Shown here: one piece after another, positions 1 through 8,819 of the stretch
Numbering within the stretch: the first letter of the stretch is position 1
Layout: every line of letters begins with the position of its first letter
Assembly (NCBI GenBank): GCA_018127705.1
Contig: CP072328.1
Coordinates: forward strand, 1-64,000
Direction of reading: 5' to 3'
DNA length: 64,000 nucleotides
Origin: TM7 phylum sp. oral taxon 349
Lineage (GTDB): Bacteria; Patescibacteriota; Saccharimonadia; Saccharimonadales; Saccharimonadaceae
Notes under the pieces: model-generated
The model's database searches: none
Seen by the model: only the letters and a program-made list of their open reading frames with translations
What the model was told of the DNA's origin: nothing
Position numbers and translations under genes: made by a program

Positions 1-202
1 TCGCTTTTTCCTGATAAGACTAAAAAGTGCCTGATCAGGTTGCTGACCTCTAGAATCGTCAGCAATCTAATCAGCGTATGTTTACCATCCCGCAACATTA
101 AATATTATGTGTAACCTATATCTCGTTTACACGACCCACCTCGCACATAACCGCTGTGTATTATACTGCTGAACGCATCGTTTGTCAATAGTATATCGCG
201 TC

Positions 203-1130
203 GATACGCTAAACTAAACCGTACCAGCCCATAAATAGTAGAATATAGGTTAGAAAAATAACAAACTAATACTCTACGAAAGGACTGCTCCGTTATGTCT
301 AGTTTAGCTAGACGTATACCCGAGCGAAGCTCGGTGTAAACAGCTAATATATCAAATATTAACAAAACAAAAGACTCATTCTTAACGGAAATAACATCTC
401 CTGGAAGCGTAATAAAGACTATGGTTGGTGTAAAGACTGTAGAGTAAAGGTTCGTCCTAAAGCTCTTTGTTGGTTACGTAACAGTAAACTAAAGTATCAA
501 CAGATCTTTTGGCCCTTGCTTGCACGCTATAGCTACCTTGGCAATATTGTTAAAGCCCCGGGTCTGCAAAGATTGCTACAGGCCCAGAGTTATCCAACCA
601 TTCAAAGGTGGTATTGAGCGCTTTCGCACTCATATACCTCCAGATGGTGGTGAGATGCTCTCTGGGATTGTAGCAGTGGATGAGGCTTGGTTTGGTAAAC
701 GTAGATTTGGTGGACAAAAGATAGTTATTGGTGCTATTGAAACTGACACTAGAAAACTAAGACTACAAATTATTCCAGACACAGAACAAGACAGTATTGA
801 ACTATTCTTAGAACACTAAAGTAACTAGAGACTCACATCTCATTACAGACGCTGGTACTGGTTATCTAGGTGTAGAGTGGTTAGGTTATACAAGAGATAT
901 ATATAACCACAGCCGGGGGACGCTTTGGTATGTCTAACCACATAGAATGCATTTGGAGTGCTGTGAAACGTCACATGAGAAAGCTCTATGGTTCTATACC
1001 AACAAACCACTTACAAAACATCTTAAATGAATGGATGGCTAGACATAACCAACGGAGTCTCTTTCAGTCTCCGCTAAACTACCTAGAGGCTACTTTGAAA
1101 TTAGTTGTTCCGGATTAGTTGAATGAATCC
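203..1130 (+). mobile_element. Degraded IS1595-family insertion sequence
   Basis: This is a decayed copy of the same element type as the intact one at 6971-7879. The left end (about 203-229) resembles the transposase-proximal terminal repeat of the intact copy, sharing the core CTAAACTAAA. The right end (about 1104-1130) resembles its other end, sharing the TAGTTGA core next to CCGGAAC in inverted form. The length of about 928 bp compares with 909 bp for the intact copy. Flanking octamers at 195-202 and 1131-1138 agree at 6 of 8 positions, which could be a worn 8-bp target duplication. Only fragments of the transposase remain readable. Family assignment is firm; the exact ends are inferred by alignment with the intact copy. 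Confidence 0.75.
390..1118 (+). pseudogene. IS1595 transposase remnant
   Basis: Pieces of an ISXO2-like DDE transposase are spread over several frames. A zinc-ribbon half (WCKDC) is seen near 425-445, followed by a segment with SYPTIQRWY near 585-615, matching SYPTVARWF of the intact copy. Next comes 604-819 with the first catalytic Asp in VAVDEAWFG and the GAIETDTRKL strand, and finally 930-1118 with the IWSAVKRHMRKLYG block that carries the late catalytic region. Frame changes near 540, 600 and 820 and internal stops break the gene, so it cannot make an active enzyme. The order and direction of the pieces match a single ancestral gene. Confidence 0.8.
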
Positions 1131-1229
1131 GTTGCGTCCATAGTAAAAAACCAACAATTGTTGAGAAATTAAAAAACAATGACGACTAACCGATTTAAGC
1201 TATGGATTCGAATGTATAGATAGAAGTTC

Positions 1230-1320
1230 TGGCGGAGAGACAGGGATTCGAACCCTGGGTACGATTGCTCGCACACACGCGTTCCAGGCGTGCACCTTCA
1301 ACCGCTCGGTCACCTCTCCG
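1230..1320 (-). tRNA. tRNA-Ser (anticodon GGA)
   Basis: Read on the minus strand, the sequence folds as a class II tRNA with a 7-bp acceptor stem (GGAGAGG/CCTCTCC when offset by one), a long variable arm and the T-loop core GGTTCGAATCC. The anticodon stem CACGC/GCGTG encloses loop CTGGAAC, giving anticodon GGA, which reads UCC/UCU serine codons. CCA is encoded at the 3' end (1230-1232). The long variable arm supports serine identity. Confidence 0.93.
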
Positions 1321-1436
1321 TATGTCTTTAGTATAACGCATTGTGCTGCAAATCTTCCGCTCTCTTGTGTAAAGTTGTATTTTATACACGATTTAGCAGT
1401 TGCCTTATTTCGCATGACACTTTTATAATAAAAGAG

Positions 1437-2369
1437 ATGGTTGCGAAAACTAACACAGTGCCCGTTATTCAGTTGAAGGGTCTCACTAAACGCTACGGTA
1501 TCGGCGACACAGCACGTGATGTTCTTGATTCGGTGAGCCTGAAAATTGAACAAGGTGAGTTTATTGCCGTTATGGGGCCATCTGGCTGCGGTAAGACGAC
1601 GCTACTTAACGTCATTGGCCTGCTTGACCGACCTGATGGTGGCGAATATTCTTTGAACGGCGCGTCGGCGGCGCGGTTGTCAGGTGCGCAGCGGGCGCGG
1701 GCGCGGGCAACGCAAATCGGCATCGTCTTTCAAAGTTTTAATTTAATAAACCGCCTGACGGTACTCGAAAACGTTGCGCTTCCCCTCACCTATCAAGGCG
1801 CTTCCCGCGTAAAACGATTGGAGCGCGCAAGTGAAATTTTGAAGACGTTTCATCTGCAAGAACGCGAGTACTACATGCCGTGGCAATTGTCTGGCGGACA
1901 AATGCAGCGCGTTGCGATCGCGCGGGCACTCGTCAGCAAACCGAGCATTATCCTCGCAGATGAACCGACAGGCAACCTAGACAGTCGCTCCAGCCACGTT
2001 ATTATGGAAGAATTAGCGCAGCTTCATAAACAAGGCAATACGATTATCATGGTGACGCACAATCCGAATCTTACGAGTTACGCTAGCCGCGTTATTAACA
2101 TGCTTGATGGTAAGATTGCGAGTGATACTAAAATACGCATCGCAAGCGGTAATGAGAGTGAGAAATCAGTAAAAATCTCGCTCAACGCGCGACGTACCGC
2201 TAAAGAAGAAAGGGACAATGTGCGTTCTGCAAAGAAAAAGTCAGCGAAAGAGACAAAAAATGACAGCAATCTTGCTGCGGACGAGCGAGAGTCGTCTGGA
2301 TCAGATGATGTTGAGCCATCGTCTAGTCAATCATCAGACCAGGCTGAACGAAAGAAGGCGGAATCATGA
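1437..2369 (+). CDS. ABC transporter ATP-binding protein (MacB/LolD type)
   Basis: This is the ATPase of a type VII (MacB/LolD-like) ABC exporter and probably pairs with the next gene. It shows Walker [10 protein letters not shown], the Q-loop region IVFQSFNLI, the signature LSGGQMQR, Walker [12 protein letters not shown] and the H-loop VTHN, all within the first 240 residues, as in LolD/MacB. The last 75 or so residues are a charged Lys/Glu/Ser-rich tail that ordinary family members lack. I place the start at ATG 1437 because TATAAT ends 7 nt before it, the leaderless pattern seen throughout the window; a longer frame upstream has no conserved residues. It overlaps the permease gene by 4 bp, indicating translational coupling. 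The cargo cannot be read from the sequence; peptides or lipoproteins are typical of the family. Confidence 0.9.
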   Translation: MVAKTNTVPVIQLKGLTKRYGIGDTARDVLDSVSLKIEQGEFIAVMGPSGCGKTTLLNVIGLLDRPDGGEYSLNGASAARLSGAQRARARATQIGIVFQSFNLINRLTVLENVALPLTYQGASRVKRLERASEILKTFHLQEREYYMPWQLSGGQMQRVAIARALVSKPSIILADEPTGNLDSRSSHVIMEELAQLHKQGNTIIMVTHNPNLTSYASRVINMLDGKIASDTKIRIASGNESEKSVKISLNARRTAKEERDNVRSAKKKSAKETKNDSNLAADERESSGSDDVEPSSSQSSDQAERKKAES

Positions 2370-3592
2370 GATTACTCTCTGAGCATATTAGTGGTGCGTA
2401 CCGAACTTTGCGCCGAACGCGGGCACGTACCGTTTTGACGACGCTTGGTATCGCGATCGGCGTCGCAAGTGTGACGTGTATTTTAGCGATTAGCGACGGC
2501 GTAACGCGCATGTTCGATAAGCAAATATCACATTACAACGGTAGGCTTATCGTGGTGCGTCCGGGTATACAGTCGCGTGATCCAAATATGCTTTTGAGCG
2601 CCATGTCTCAGCAGATGTTTGGCGCAAGCACCCTAACCGACGCCGACGTTGATGCGGTAGCGAAAACGCAGCATGTGCAATCTGTTGCGCCGTTGATGAC
2701 GCTGAACGCGACGATTACGGCGAAAGGACAAACGGCAAAGAATAATGTTGTGCTTGCGACGACACCTGGATTCGCAAAAATATCCGACGCTGATATCACC
2801 GCTGGACAGTTTTTAGGTGAAGAGACGAAGGACACAACGGCGGTAATTGGCGATCAGCTGTCAATTAAACTATTCAACACCGACAGCTCTGTCGGACAAG
2901 TTTTCACTATGCATGGGCAGCGTTTCACGGTAATTGGCGTAATGAAGCAGAAAACAAGTGCTGTCAACTACAACAATATCGACTACGGTAATACTGTGAT
3001 TGTTTCGTATGATCAGGGCAAACAGTTGCTGAAAGGAAATACGCAAATCCAGCAGATTGACGTATTAGTTGACGAGGCAAAGTCAAGCAGTGGTGTCGTA
3101 GCGGAGCTGAAAAACAAAATCAATAAACTGCACCTAGGCGAAGAAGACTTCTCGATACTCACTGGTCGGGAGATTGGACAGCCAACTAATCAGCTCTTTA
3201 CGGCGCTCATCGCAACGATGGCAGCGATTGCTGCAATTTCGCTTGTCGTCGGCGGTATTGGTATTATGAACATCATGCTCGTTGGTGTAGCTGAGCGTAC
3301 GCGTGAAATCGGCATTCGCAAAGCGGTCGGCGCAAGCCATCGCAATATCATCGGGCAATTTATGGTTGAATCGATGATGATTAGTATCCTTGGCGGTATC
3401 ATTGGCTATATTGGCGGTTATGTCCTCGCGTTTATTGCTAGCACGTTTTTGTATTTCTCGCCGGCATTTACGCTGCAAACAGCGTTGATGGCGGTCTTAA
3501 TGGCAGTTGGCGTTGGTGTTGTATTCGGTACATACCCAGCAGTTAAGGCAGCGCGCAAGGATACAATTGAATCATTGCGGCAATATCATTAA
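2366..3592 (+). CDS. MacB-like ABC transporter permease (FtsX domain)
   Basis: 408 residues with the MacB layout: a first membrane helix near residues 20-45 (TVLTTLGIAIGVASVTCI), a large extracytoplasmic MacB_PCD domain (about 50-275) and a C-terminal FtsX domain with three helices. The FtsX part carries the family signature GIMNIMLVGVAERTREIGIRKAVGA (near 305-330), with cytoplasmic Arg-rich turn. The start codon overlaps the stop of the ATPase gene (ATGA), so the two form an operon and likely one exporter. In Gram-positive-type envelopes such pairs export peptides or sense antimicrobials; no adaptor (MacA) gene is present here. Substrate unknown. Confidence 0.9.
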   Translation: MRLLSEHISGAYRTLRRTRARTVLTTLGIAIGVASVTCILAISDGVTRMFDKQISHYNGRLIVVRPGIQSRDPNMLLSAMSQQMFGASTLTDADVDAVAKTQHVQSVAPLMTLNATITAKGQTAKNNVVLATTPGFAKISDADITAGQFLGEETKDTTAVIGDQLSIKLFNTDSSVGQVFTMHGQRFTVIGVMKQKTSAVNYNNIDYGNTVIVSYDQGKQLLKGNTQIQQIDVLVDEAKSSSGVVAELKNKINKLHLGEEDFSILTGREIGQPTNQLFTALIATMAAIAAISLVVGGIGIMNIMLVGVAERTREIGIRKAVGASHRNIIGQFMVESMMISILGGIIGYIGGYVLAFIASTFLYFSPAFTLQTALMAVLMAVGVGVVFGTYPAVKAARKDTIESLRQYH

Positions 3593-3617
3593 AAGTATTT
3601 ATTTCAATTGTGCTTCA

Positions 3618-3654
3618 ATATAAGAGGCAGGCTGCTATGGCCTACCTCTTATAT
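3618..3654. terminator. Hairpin after the ABC exporter operon
   Basis: ATATAAGAGG at 3618-3627 pairs perfectly with CCTCTTATAT at 3645-3654, and AGGC/GCCT extends the stem inward. It lies 26 bp after the permease stop and between convergent genes. No long T-run follows, so it may be a weak terminator or a transcript-end hairpin serving both strands. Confidence 0.5.
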
Positions 3655-3703
3655 CTGTTGGCTACTAGATTGTGTACGTATAGTCTATGCAGCAAAGGTG
3701 CCA

Positions 3704-4768
3704 TTATTCAGTTAGCGCTTTTTTGAATTTCTCAATTAAATCAACGCGCGTCGGATCAACGTTATTTAAAATACCAACGTAAATACTGACGAAATCGGCA
3801 AGAACACTCCCCCACAGCATTTGCTCAAGAACAGTTTCACCTTGCAGCGGCACGACAGTTGATTTGGGGCGTTTGCCTGACAGCATTTTATCGCTCAGTG
3901 CAAATCGTTTTAGGATTTGTGGATTTTCTAAATTACTAATCAGGTCAAATACTGCAAACGGTTTCTCAACAGGATGGCTCGTCCAACCGATAAATTCATT
4001 GTGGCTAAATTCCGGAAAATAATTCCAAAATGCTACATTTTTTGCGTTTTCGTTCCAGCTAATTTTCCATTTATACGCAACTGGCGCCATCAAACTGCCT
4101 GCATAAAATACTGGTGTTTTACCAACGGCGATAAGTGCCAGTTGCTTGGCATAATTGCGCTTAGTCGGGATGCCCTTACACCAGAGAGCGCTTTCACGCG
4201 CAATCCACGGTTCAGTATCGTCAAGCTGCTTGAACCAGGAACTTGATAGCAGATTGAAATTATGCAGTAAAGTAAATAATCCGCGTAAATTATACAGCAT
4301 ACCCATGCGTGGCTGCGTGTCATTTGGAATGCGCGCAAATGCAATTTGGCGTTGCTCAGCGATACGCTCAACTTCCCCGCCTGTTGTAGTGACGGCGATC
4401 TGGCAACCGCGCTCGATTGCTTGGTGCAAGCACGCTACGGTTTCCTCAGTATTGCCAGAATGGCTACTCGCAATTACTAGCGTGTGTTCTGTGGCATAGG
4501 CGGGCAATGTGTAGTCTTTCACGACTTCAAACGGAATTGGTAGCGTATCGCGCAGCAGCACCTTCGCTGCGTCGGCAGCAAGCGCCGAACCACCCATACC
4601 AGCAACGATTACATGGCGCAGCTCTCGCCCGTCGTGATCTTCATTTATCACTGGAATTTCGCGAGAAATTTGCGCATGCAATTTTGCGGCAACATCAAGC
4701 GCCCCTAAGTGGTCGCGCTGTTTCAAAATCTGTGCGTCATCAAGCATTCTTAAAACTGCCTTTTCCAC
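3704..4768 (-). CDS. Bifunctional phosphoglucose/phosphomannose isomerase
   Basis: 354 residues with two SIS (sugar isomerase) domains, the size of the archaeal-type bifunctional phosphoglucose/phosphomannose isomerase (about 300-350) rather than classical Pgi (about 550). Motifs visible are VAGMGGSALAADAAK near residue 50, SHSGNTEETVACL near 100 (the phosphosugar-binding Ser/Thr cluster) and TTTGG near 125. It should interconvert glucose-6-P, fructose-6-P and mannose-6-P in the cytoplasm. The longest frame begins with GTG at 4766-4768; an ATG at 4745-4747 is an equally plausible start that would remove only seven residues. It is transcribed alone, convergent with the ABC exporter. It could be the main isomerase of a reduced glycolysis, since no classical pgi is seen in the window. 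Confidence 0.85.
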   Translation of the reverse strand: MEKAVLRMLDDAQILKQRDHLGALDVAAKLHAQISREIPVINEDHDGRELRHVIVAGMGGSALAADAAKVLLRDTLPIPFEVVKDYTLPAYATEHTLVIASSHSGNTEETVACLHQAIERGCQIAVTTTGGEVERIAEQRQIAFARIPNDTQPRMGMLYNLRGLFTLLHNFNLLSSSWFKQLDDTEPWIARESALWCKGIPTKRNYAKQLALIAVGKTPVFYAGSLMAPVAYKWKISWNENAKNVAFWNYFPEFSHNEFIGWTSHPVEKPFAVFDLISNLENPQILKRFALSDKMLSGKRPKSTVVPLQGETVLEQMLWGSVLADFVSIYVGILNNVDPTRVDLIEKFKKALTE

Positions 4769-4841
4769 TTGCGATACATTCTTTATCTATGATACAGTAT
4801 ATGAGAAAGCATAACAAGAATGATAGAGTAATGAGGTGGGA

Positions 4842-5312
4842 ATGAATATAAAACCGCAGACAACACAACCAATTAGCGACGATCAAGAACTTGCAAAGGT
4901 TTTGGCTGGTGTAAGTGATGATGCTACTGCCGTGCAGCCGCAGACCGCCCTGCCCCCAACTCCACCGCCGATGCCGCCGGCGCCGACGGATGACGCTGCG
5001 CCAACAAACACTCCCGCTAAAACTGCAGACTCAGTAAAAACTCCAACAGCGCCTGCTACATCAGGCGACGCCTCGCTTGATGCTGTCAAGAAAGATGCTA
5101 TCAATGAGTTGCGTCCGCTTGTTGATAAACTCAACATTGCTCCCGACGAAAAATTTGATACCTATCTCCTGCTGATCCGCTCCACCGACGATCGTTCACT
5201 CATCGCGCCGGCGCACGAAGCCGCTAAAGCGATTCCTGATGAGGGTCGTCGGGCTCAAGCACTGCTTGACATTATTAAGGAGATTGACTACCTTTCAAAT
5301 CCGCAGAGCTAA
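4842..5312 (+). CDS. Conserved hypothetical protein with proline-rich N-terminal half
   Basis: I do not recognise a named family. The first half (residues about 25-85) is a Pro/Thr/Ala-rich linker likely to be disordered. The second half (about 85-156) is a compact, hydrophobic-patterned helical segment beginning DAINELRPLVDKLNIAP and containing ALLDIIKEIDYL. No signal peptide or membrane segment is evident. The start at ATG 4842 is preceded by GAGGTGG at a short spacing; GTG at 4836 in the same frame is an alternative. It is divergent from the sugar isomerase gene. Function unknown; the linker plus small domain suggests a protein-binding role, but this is a guess. Confidence 0.6.
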   Translation: MNIKPQTTQPISDDQELAKVLAGVSDDATAVQPQTALPPTPPPMPPAPTDDAAPTNTPAKTADSVKTPTAPATSGDASLDAVKKDAINELRPLVDKLNIAPDEKFDTYLLLIRSTDDRSLIAPAHEAAKAIPDEGRRAQALLDIIKEIDYLSNPQS

Positions 5313-5355
5313 GTACTTTGACGTAGTCGTAGCAGTATGCTAGAATGACGAGTCT

Positions 5356-5631
5356 ATGGAATTTAGTTTAGGAGAGCGACGCGAGGTCGTGTTTAACTCG
5401 TATACGGGCAATCTGGCTGTCGGAGAAACAGTTGAGTTTTATGATGGTGACGATCGTGTTCGTGTTGAGGTTGAAGGCGTAGACGATTACATGGGTAATG
5501 TTATCCGTGCGATAGGTCGTATTGTTGGACAGAAAGAGGTTATTATGTCTGCAGGATTATTTTCGTGCGATAACGGTGATGGCTTCGCTGTATTCAAAAC
5601 TAAGCGCGGGAACGAGCAAGAAGCCTCTTAA
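5356..5631 (+). CDS. Small hypothetical protein, 91 residues
   Basis: A short acidic, beta-rich protein (runs such as VEFYDGDDRVRVEVEGVDDYMG) with no recognised motif, signal or membrane segment. A TAGAAT-like -10 box lies about 10 nt before the ATG, consistent with a nearly leaderless transcript. Its last 32 bp overlap the 3' end of the convergent gene at 5600-6772, so the two messages are complementary there. The alternating hydrophobic/charged pattern suggests a small beta-barrel, but no function can be assigned. Confidence 0.5.
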   Translation: MEFSLGERREVVFNSYTGNLAVGETVEFYDGDDRVRVEVEGVDDYMGNVIRAIGRIVGQKEVIMSAGLFSCDNGDGFAVFKTKRGNEQEAS

Positions 5632-6772
5632 ACTCTTCGGGAGACATCTCTCCTCGTAGGTACGGTAAAACATCCTTGTGCGGTATACCATAAAACTCTT
5701 CTAATCGCTTCTTTGCGCCCTCTATCCCTCCGTGTGAACTTGGGTCTGGGCGATATGGGATATATCCGTTTATGAAACGCTCTGCTAAGAATGCAAAATC
5801 ATCTAATAACTCACGCGACGTTATATCCATCTCATCGCGCATAGCACTTAACACATAGCGTCCAATCCGCTTAGCCTTCTCGCTTGATTTTGCGAGAATT
5901 TCTGGTGCGATGTCATCAATACCACCACGGCCTTCTGACGAATGTTCATCATACCAAACCGGTACGTAATAAGCGGCAAAATGATCCTCAACTAAGCCAT
6001 CCTCGTTTATTGTATTCCATCTAAACAGCCCAGGAACAGACCAAGTAACCGGCTCAATGTGTGCGTCTGGGAACGCTTCCCGCAACAGCATGTCTGCGAT
6101 GCGCAACGTCGCTGACGATGACCTGGTCTCGTCAACTATCGCAACGCGCTGTCCGTCAAGTACGGTTGGATAATTCCAAACATCACTAAGATCATTTTCG
6201 TCTATTTTATCAAGATCTTCAGGATACAAATATAGCGCACGGATTTGCTGGGTAACGTTTTTGCGAAATTTTGGATGTAACCTATCTAACGATATTTTAT
6301 CAATATCTGGGTTCTGATACCCTTCATCGTCGTCACGACGAGAAAGTCCCATCGCAACTAAGTACGTTTTTTTGTCTATATTAAGAAACGACGCTTCAGG
6401 AATTTCCTCTGGCTGTCTTCCCGTAAGTGGACTCCACAGCTCATGGATGATATTGTTCACATTGCGCGCTGATTTGTCTAGATATACGGCATGCGTGACA
6501 GGCTCATCCGGATAACGTGCCTCTTCAAAAAGAAAGTGCTTTGATTTTTTGACGTCACCTGTAAAAATGCCTGCCAAGGCATCGGTATCAGTGATGTACT
6601 GAGCTTCAACGTTACTTACGCCCCGCGGCAGTAAATTATCTTTGCTGAGATTACCGTATATCGCTGAACCATTTTCGTCATACCCAGTGACTCTCGTATC
6701 TAACTCGCCGCTAGCTTGAATAATTTTATAACCTGGATTTGGATCATCAAAATCAAAATATGCTCTAACCAT
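5600..6772 (-). CDS. Phosphoribosyltransferase-like protein
   Basis: 390 residues. Residues about 206-225 read QRVAIVDETRSSSATLRIAD, which has the shape of a PRPP-binding loop of type I phosphoribosyltransferases: a hydrophobic strand, two acidic residues, then a Thr/Ser-rich turn and a helix. The flanking regions match no enzyme I know. The rest is soluble, acidic and rich in Tyr/Trp, and C-terminal residues about 345-390 are helical. The start is set at ATG 6772 because TATTAT ends 7 nt upstream; the longer frame adds only 12 residues that overlap the promoter. The 3' end overlaps the neighbouring convergent gene by 32 bp. It could be a nucleobase or nucleotide-like transferase; substrate and partners are unknown. 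Confidence 0.6.
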   Translation of the reverse strand: MVRAYFDFDDPNPGYKIIQASGELDTRVTGYDENGSAIYGNLSKDNLLPRGVSNVEAQYITDTDALAGIFTGDVKKSKHFLFEEARYPDEPVTHAVYLDKSARNVNNIIHELWSPLTGRQPEEIPEASFLNIDKKTYLVAMGLSRRDDDEGYQNPDIDKISLDRLHPKFRKNVTQQIRALYLYPEDLDKIDENDLSDVWNYPTVLDGQRVAIVDETRSSSATLRIADMLLREAFPDAHIEPVTWSVPGLFRWNTINEDGLVEDHFAAYYVPVWYDEHSSEGRGGIDDIAPEILAKSSEKAKRIGRYVLSAMRDEMDITSRELLDDFAFLAERFINGYIPYRPDPSSHGGIEGAKKRLEEFYGIPHKDVLPYLRGEMSPEEFKRLLARSRA

Positions 6773-6828
6773 GTGTTGTATAATAGCATAAATTTTATAA
6801 TAAATCAAATTACTAGTATAGTAATACT

Positions 6829-6951
6829 ATGTATGGCAGCAATGTAATAGCCGTCTGTCCAGGCATAAAGCCAGAGGACTTCGTTGATCCAAAAACAGGT
6901 AAGACAATGCTTGTACCGCAGAACCCAGAAGCAGTTGCGCTTCGGGTTTAA
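6829..6951 (+). CDS. Possible 40-residue small protein
   Basis: An ATG frame of 40 codons (begins MYGSNVIAVCPGIKPEDFV) ends at a TAA just 12 bp before the target duplication of the intact IS element. TATAGT at 6817-6822 stands exactly 6 nt before the ATG, the leaderless arrangement found at many genes here, and it is divergent from 5600-6772. No family is recognised. It could be a complete small protein or the head of a gene cut by the insertion, though its stop lies before the insertion point, which favours the first option. Confidence 0.4.
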   Translation: MYGSNVIAVCPGIKPEDFVDPKTGKTMLVPQNPEAVALRV

Positions 6952-6970
6952 CAATCTCTAAGAAATAGCG

Positions 6971-7879
6971 GGGTTCAGTCAACTAACCCGGAACATCCAA
7001 AGTAAAGCGCAGGTAAGTCATCGGGTCCTCGAATAGCTTGGGGCGGTTGGCTCTTGCCATCCATTCTTTGCAGAGTTCTTCTAGTTGGTGGGTTAGGATG
7101 CGTTGTCCGTAGAGTTTGCGCATGTGGCGCTTGGCTACGCTCCAAATTAGCTCAGCTTTGTTGGTATTAGCAAAGTCGCCTCTGCTGTGGTTGTGGCTTT
7201 CATGCTCGTAGCCTAGGAGCGGTAATTCGTCGTAACCGTACCATTTGTCGGTAATAATTAGGCTGCCTGGTTTTACGCTGTCTTGGATGAACTGTTCAAG
7301 CACATCTTGGCTTCGTCCGTCATGGAAGCCGCCGGTTATACGCAAGGCTAAGCGCCCGGTATCCTGCTCAATGGCGCCAGTAACTATGTAGGTAGCTTGT
7401 TTACTCTTGAGCTTTGAGAAGTAGCTTTCGTCGGCTTGGATTAAGCCTTCTAGCATTGTTGCAGCGTCTGGCAGGTTCTCTCGAAAGCGGGAGAACCATC
7501 TAGCTACAGTTGGATAACTAACGCCAGCAAACAGTATAGCCGCCTCAACACTTTTACGATTCTGCCAGCACCAGATTAGCTTGAATAGTTGTTTGGACGA
7601 CAGCTTCATGCCATACAGCCAGGAACCATGCCAGGCAGTGGCTCTGAGCTTTTTGCGGCATATTTTGCACCAGAGATATCTTGAGAGGTAGTTTTCTTGC
7701 AGCTCGCACCCGCAGAGCGGGCACGACACCTCCTCCCCAAAGACAAGCTTGTTGATAAGCCTCCAGCACTTCTTATTGCTGGCAAAGTTTGGTATGTTAG
7801 ACATACGGAGCGTCCTTTCTGTACTTAGTTGCTTTACATCTCTAAGTATATGGGATGTTCCGTTTTAGTTTAGAGTACC
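6971..7879 (-). mobile_element. Intact IS1595-family insertion sequence
   Basis: A 909-bp element. The terminal inverted repeats are 6972-6998 and 7853-7879, matching at 21 of 27 positions and sharing the inner run CGGAACATCC. The octamer AAATAGCG occurs directly at both flanks (6963-6970 and 7880-7887), a perfect 8-bp target duplication as expected for the IS1595 family. One full-length transposase gene fills the element. Intact gene, recognisable ends and an undecayed duplication point to a recent insertion and a potentially active element. Three decayed relatives lie at 203-1130, near 16265-16570 and at 33786-33821. Confidence 0.93.
6983..7804 (-). CDS. IS1595-family (ISXO2-like) transposase
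   Basis: 273 residues, the normal size for the family. An N-terminal zinc ribbon is formed by CPLCG (near residue 28) and CKIC (near 47). A helix-turn-helix-like stretch follows around SYPTVARWFSRFR. The DDE-type catalytic domain has its first Asp in IQADESYF, the second in LIITDKWYGYDE, and the closing block in ELIWSVAKRHMRKLYG. The protein should cut and join the element ends. The reading frame is uninterrupted, starts 49 bp inside the right end and stops 12 bp before the left end. It is convergent with nothing and sits in an intergenic position, so it did not obviously disrupt a known gene. Confidence 0.95.
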   Translation of the reverse strand: MSNIPNFASNKKCWRLINKLVFGEEVSCPLCGCELQENYLSRYLWCKICRKKLRATAWHGSWLYGMKLSSKQLFKLIWCWQNRKSVEAAILFAGVSYPTVARWFSRFRENLPDAATMLEGLIQADESYFSKLKSKQATYIVTGAIEQDTGRLALRITGGFHDGRSQDVLEQFIQDSVKPGSLIITDKWYGYDELPLLGYEHESHNHSRGDFANTNKAELIWSVAKRHMRKLYGQRILTHQLEELCKEWMARANRPKLFEDPMTYLRFTLDVPG

Positions 7880-7934
7880 AAATAGCGGCGTAATCTAGAC
7901 GAGCTAATCCTTGGTGTGGTAGGATAGCTGGATT

Positions 7935-8600
7935 ATGCCAAACGAGAAATACCTTAACCCTAGTACCATATCAATACCCAACTCTGAAAGCTTTAGTATC
8001 CTCATGGGAGTTGTTGATAGTATTGGTACGGGAAAGTATACAAAGGTATTCGATTCTATAGAGTTATCAGGTAGAAAGGCTATACTATCAGATTCTATCG
8101 ATTCTATAGGCTCTATAGAGTCTATAGAGCTAGTAGCTAAAGAAGATACACCGTCAGATCTTATAGAGCCTATAGAGCTATTGGATAAAGAAGCTATGCT
8201 ATCAAAGATTGCAGGTGCCTTAGGGAGCCTCGCAGTATCATGGTCAGAGTACCGTAGGCTCCCTGATGATACAGGCAGCGAAGCAGTTGGCGTCAGCGAC
8301 AAGGGCGATGTTGTTATTGCGGTATTTGAGGATAAAGGCAATACGACAATTTCAGTGGTTGATTCATCATTCCTTGGCGGGGATGATGATACCAATACCG
8401 ACAGCAGTGGCTACGGGGACTATAGTGACTATAGTGACTATGGTGATGACGATGATGATGGCTGTAGCGATGACGATGACACCAGCAGTGACTATGGCTA
8501 TGGCTATGATAGTGGCGACAGTGATGCTGAGAATGATTGTGGCGATGATGGCGATAGTGACGACTGTGGCGATGATGGCTATGCGATGAGGCTATTTTAG
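7935..8600 (+). CDS. Acidic low-complexity protein built on short DNA repeats
   Basis: 221 residues without a recognised domain. Residues about 38-75 repeat Ser-Ile-Asp/Glu units (SIDSIGSIESIEL), encoded by overlapping CTATAGAG-type DNA repeats. A central part (about 80-145) has ordinary composition (SWSEYRRLPDD) and could be a folded core. The C-terminal 75 residues are Asp/Gly/Ser/Tyr runs (DYSDYSDYGDDDDD) encoded by GATGAY-type microsatellite DNA. No signal peptide is visible. A TAGGAT box lies about 9 nt before the ATG. The gene begins 48 bp after the intact IS copy. The composition suggests either a repeat-expanded, rapidly evolving protein (an acidic, perhaps metal-binding tail) or a frame opened by repeat growth. 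Function unknown. Confidence 0.5.
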   Translation: MPNEKYLNPSTISIPNSESFSILMGVVDSIGTGKYTKVFDSIELSGRKAILSDSIDSIGSIESIELVAKEDTPSDLIEPIELLDKEAMLSKIAGALGSLAVSWSEYRRLPDDTGSEAVGVSDKGDVVIAVFEDKGNTTISVVDSSFLGGDDDTNTDSSGYGDYSDYSDYGDDDDDGCSDDDDTSSDYGYGYDSGDSDAENDCGDDGDSDDCGDDGYAMRLF

Positions 8601-8819
8601 TAAAACTATGCGCGGTAACTCTTGACTTTTAAGCTCTCGAAACAATTCGCGAGCTAAGCACCATATTCAGACTTAGCGTCTTGGTGATGTGATTATTCAG
8701 CGTCTATCGAGTGGTTATATCTATTATCGGCGCACTCACGGTGAGCAAAATTATAGCAACGTTTTGTTGAATAACTTGCATGCGTCGTAATGGCGTCGTT
8801 GAAACATTAAAGCGTTATG

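Noticed and set aside
105-365. Minus-strand 86-residue frame
   Set aside because: It lies across the left end of the decayed IS1595 copy and has no conserved features or promoter.
8266-8589. Plus-strand Met/Ala-rich frame inside 7935-8600
   Set aside because: It is the shifted reading of the GATGAY repeat DNA of the longer gene.
8601-8819. Possible transposase fragment after the acidic gene
   Set aside because: Short translated stretches gave no consistent match to a transposase family in order and frame.
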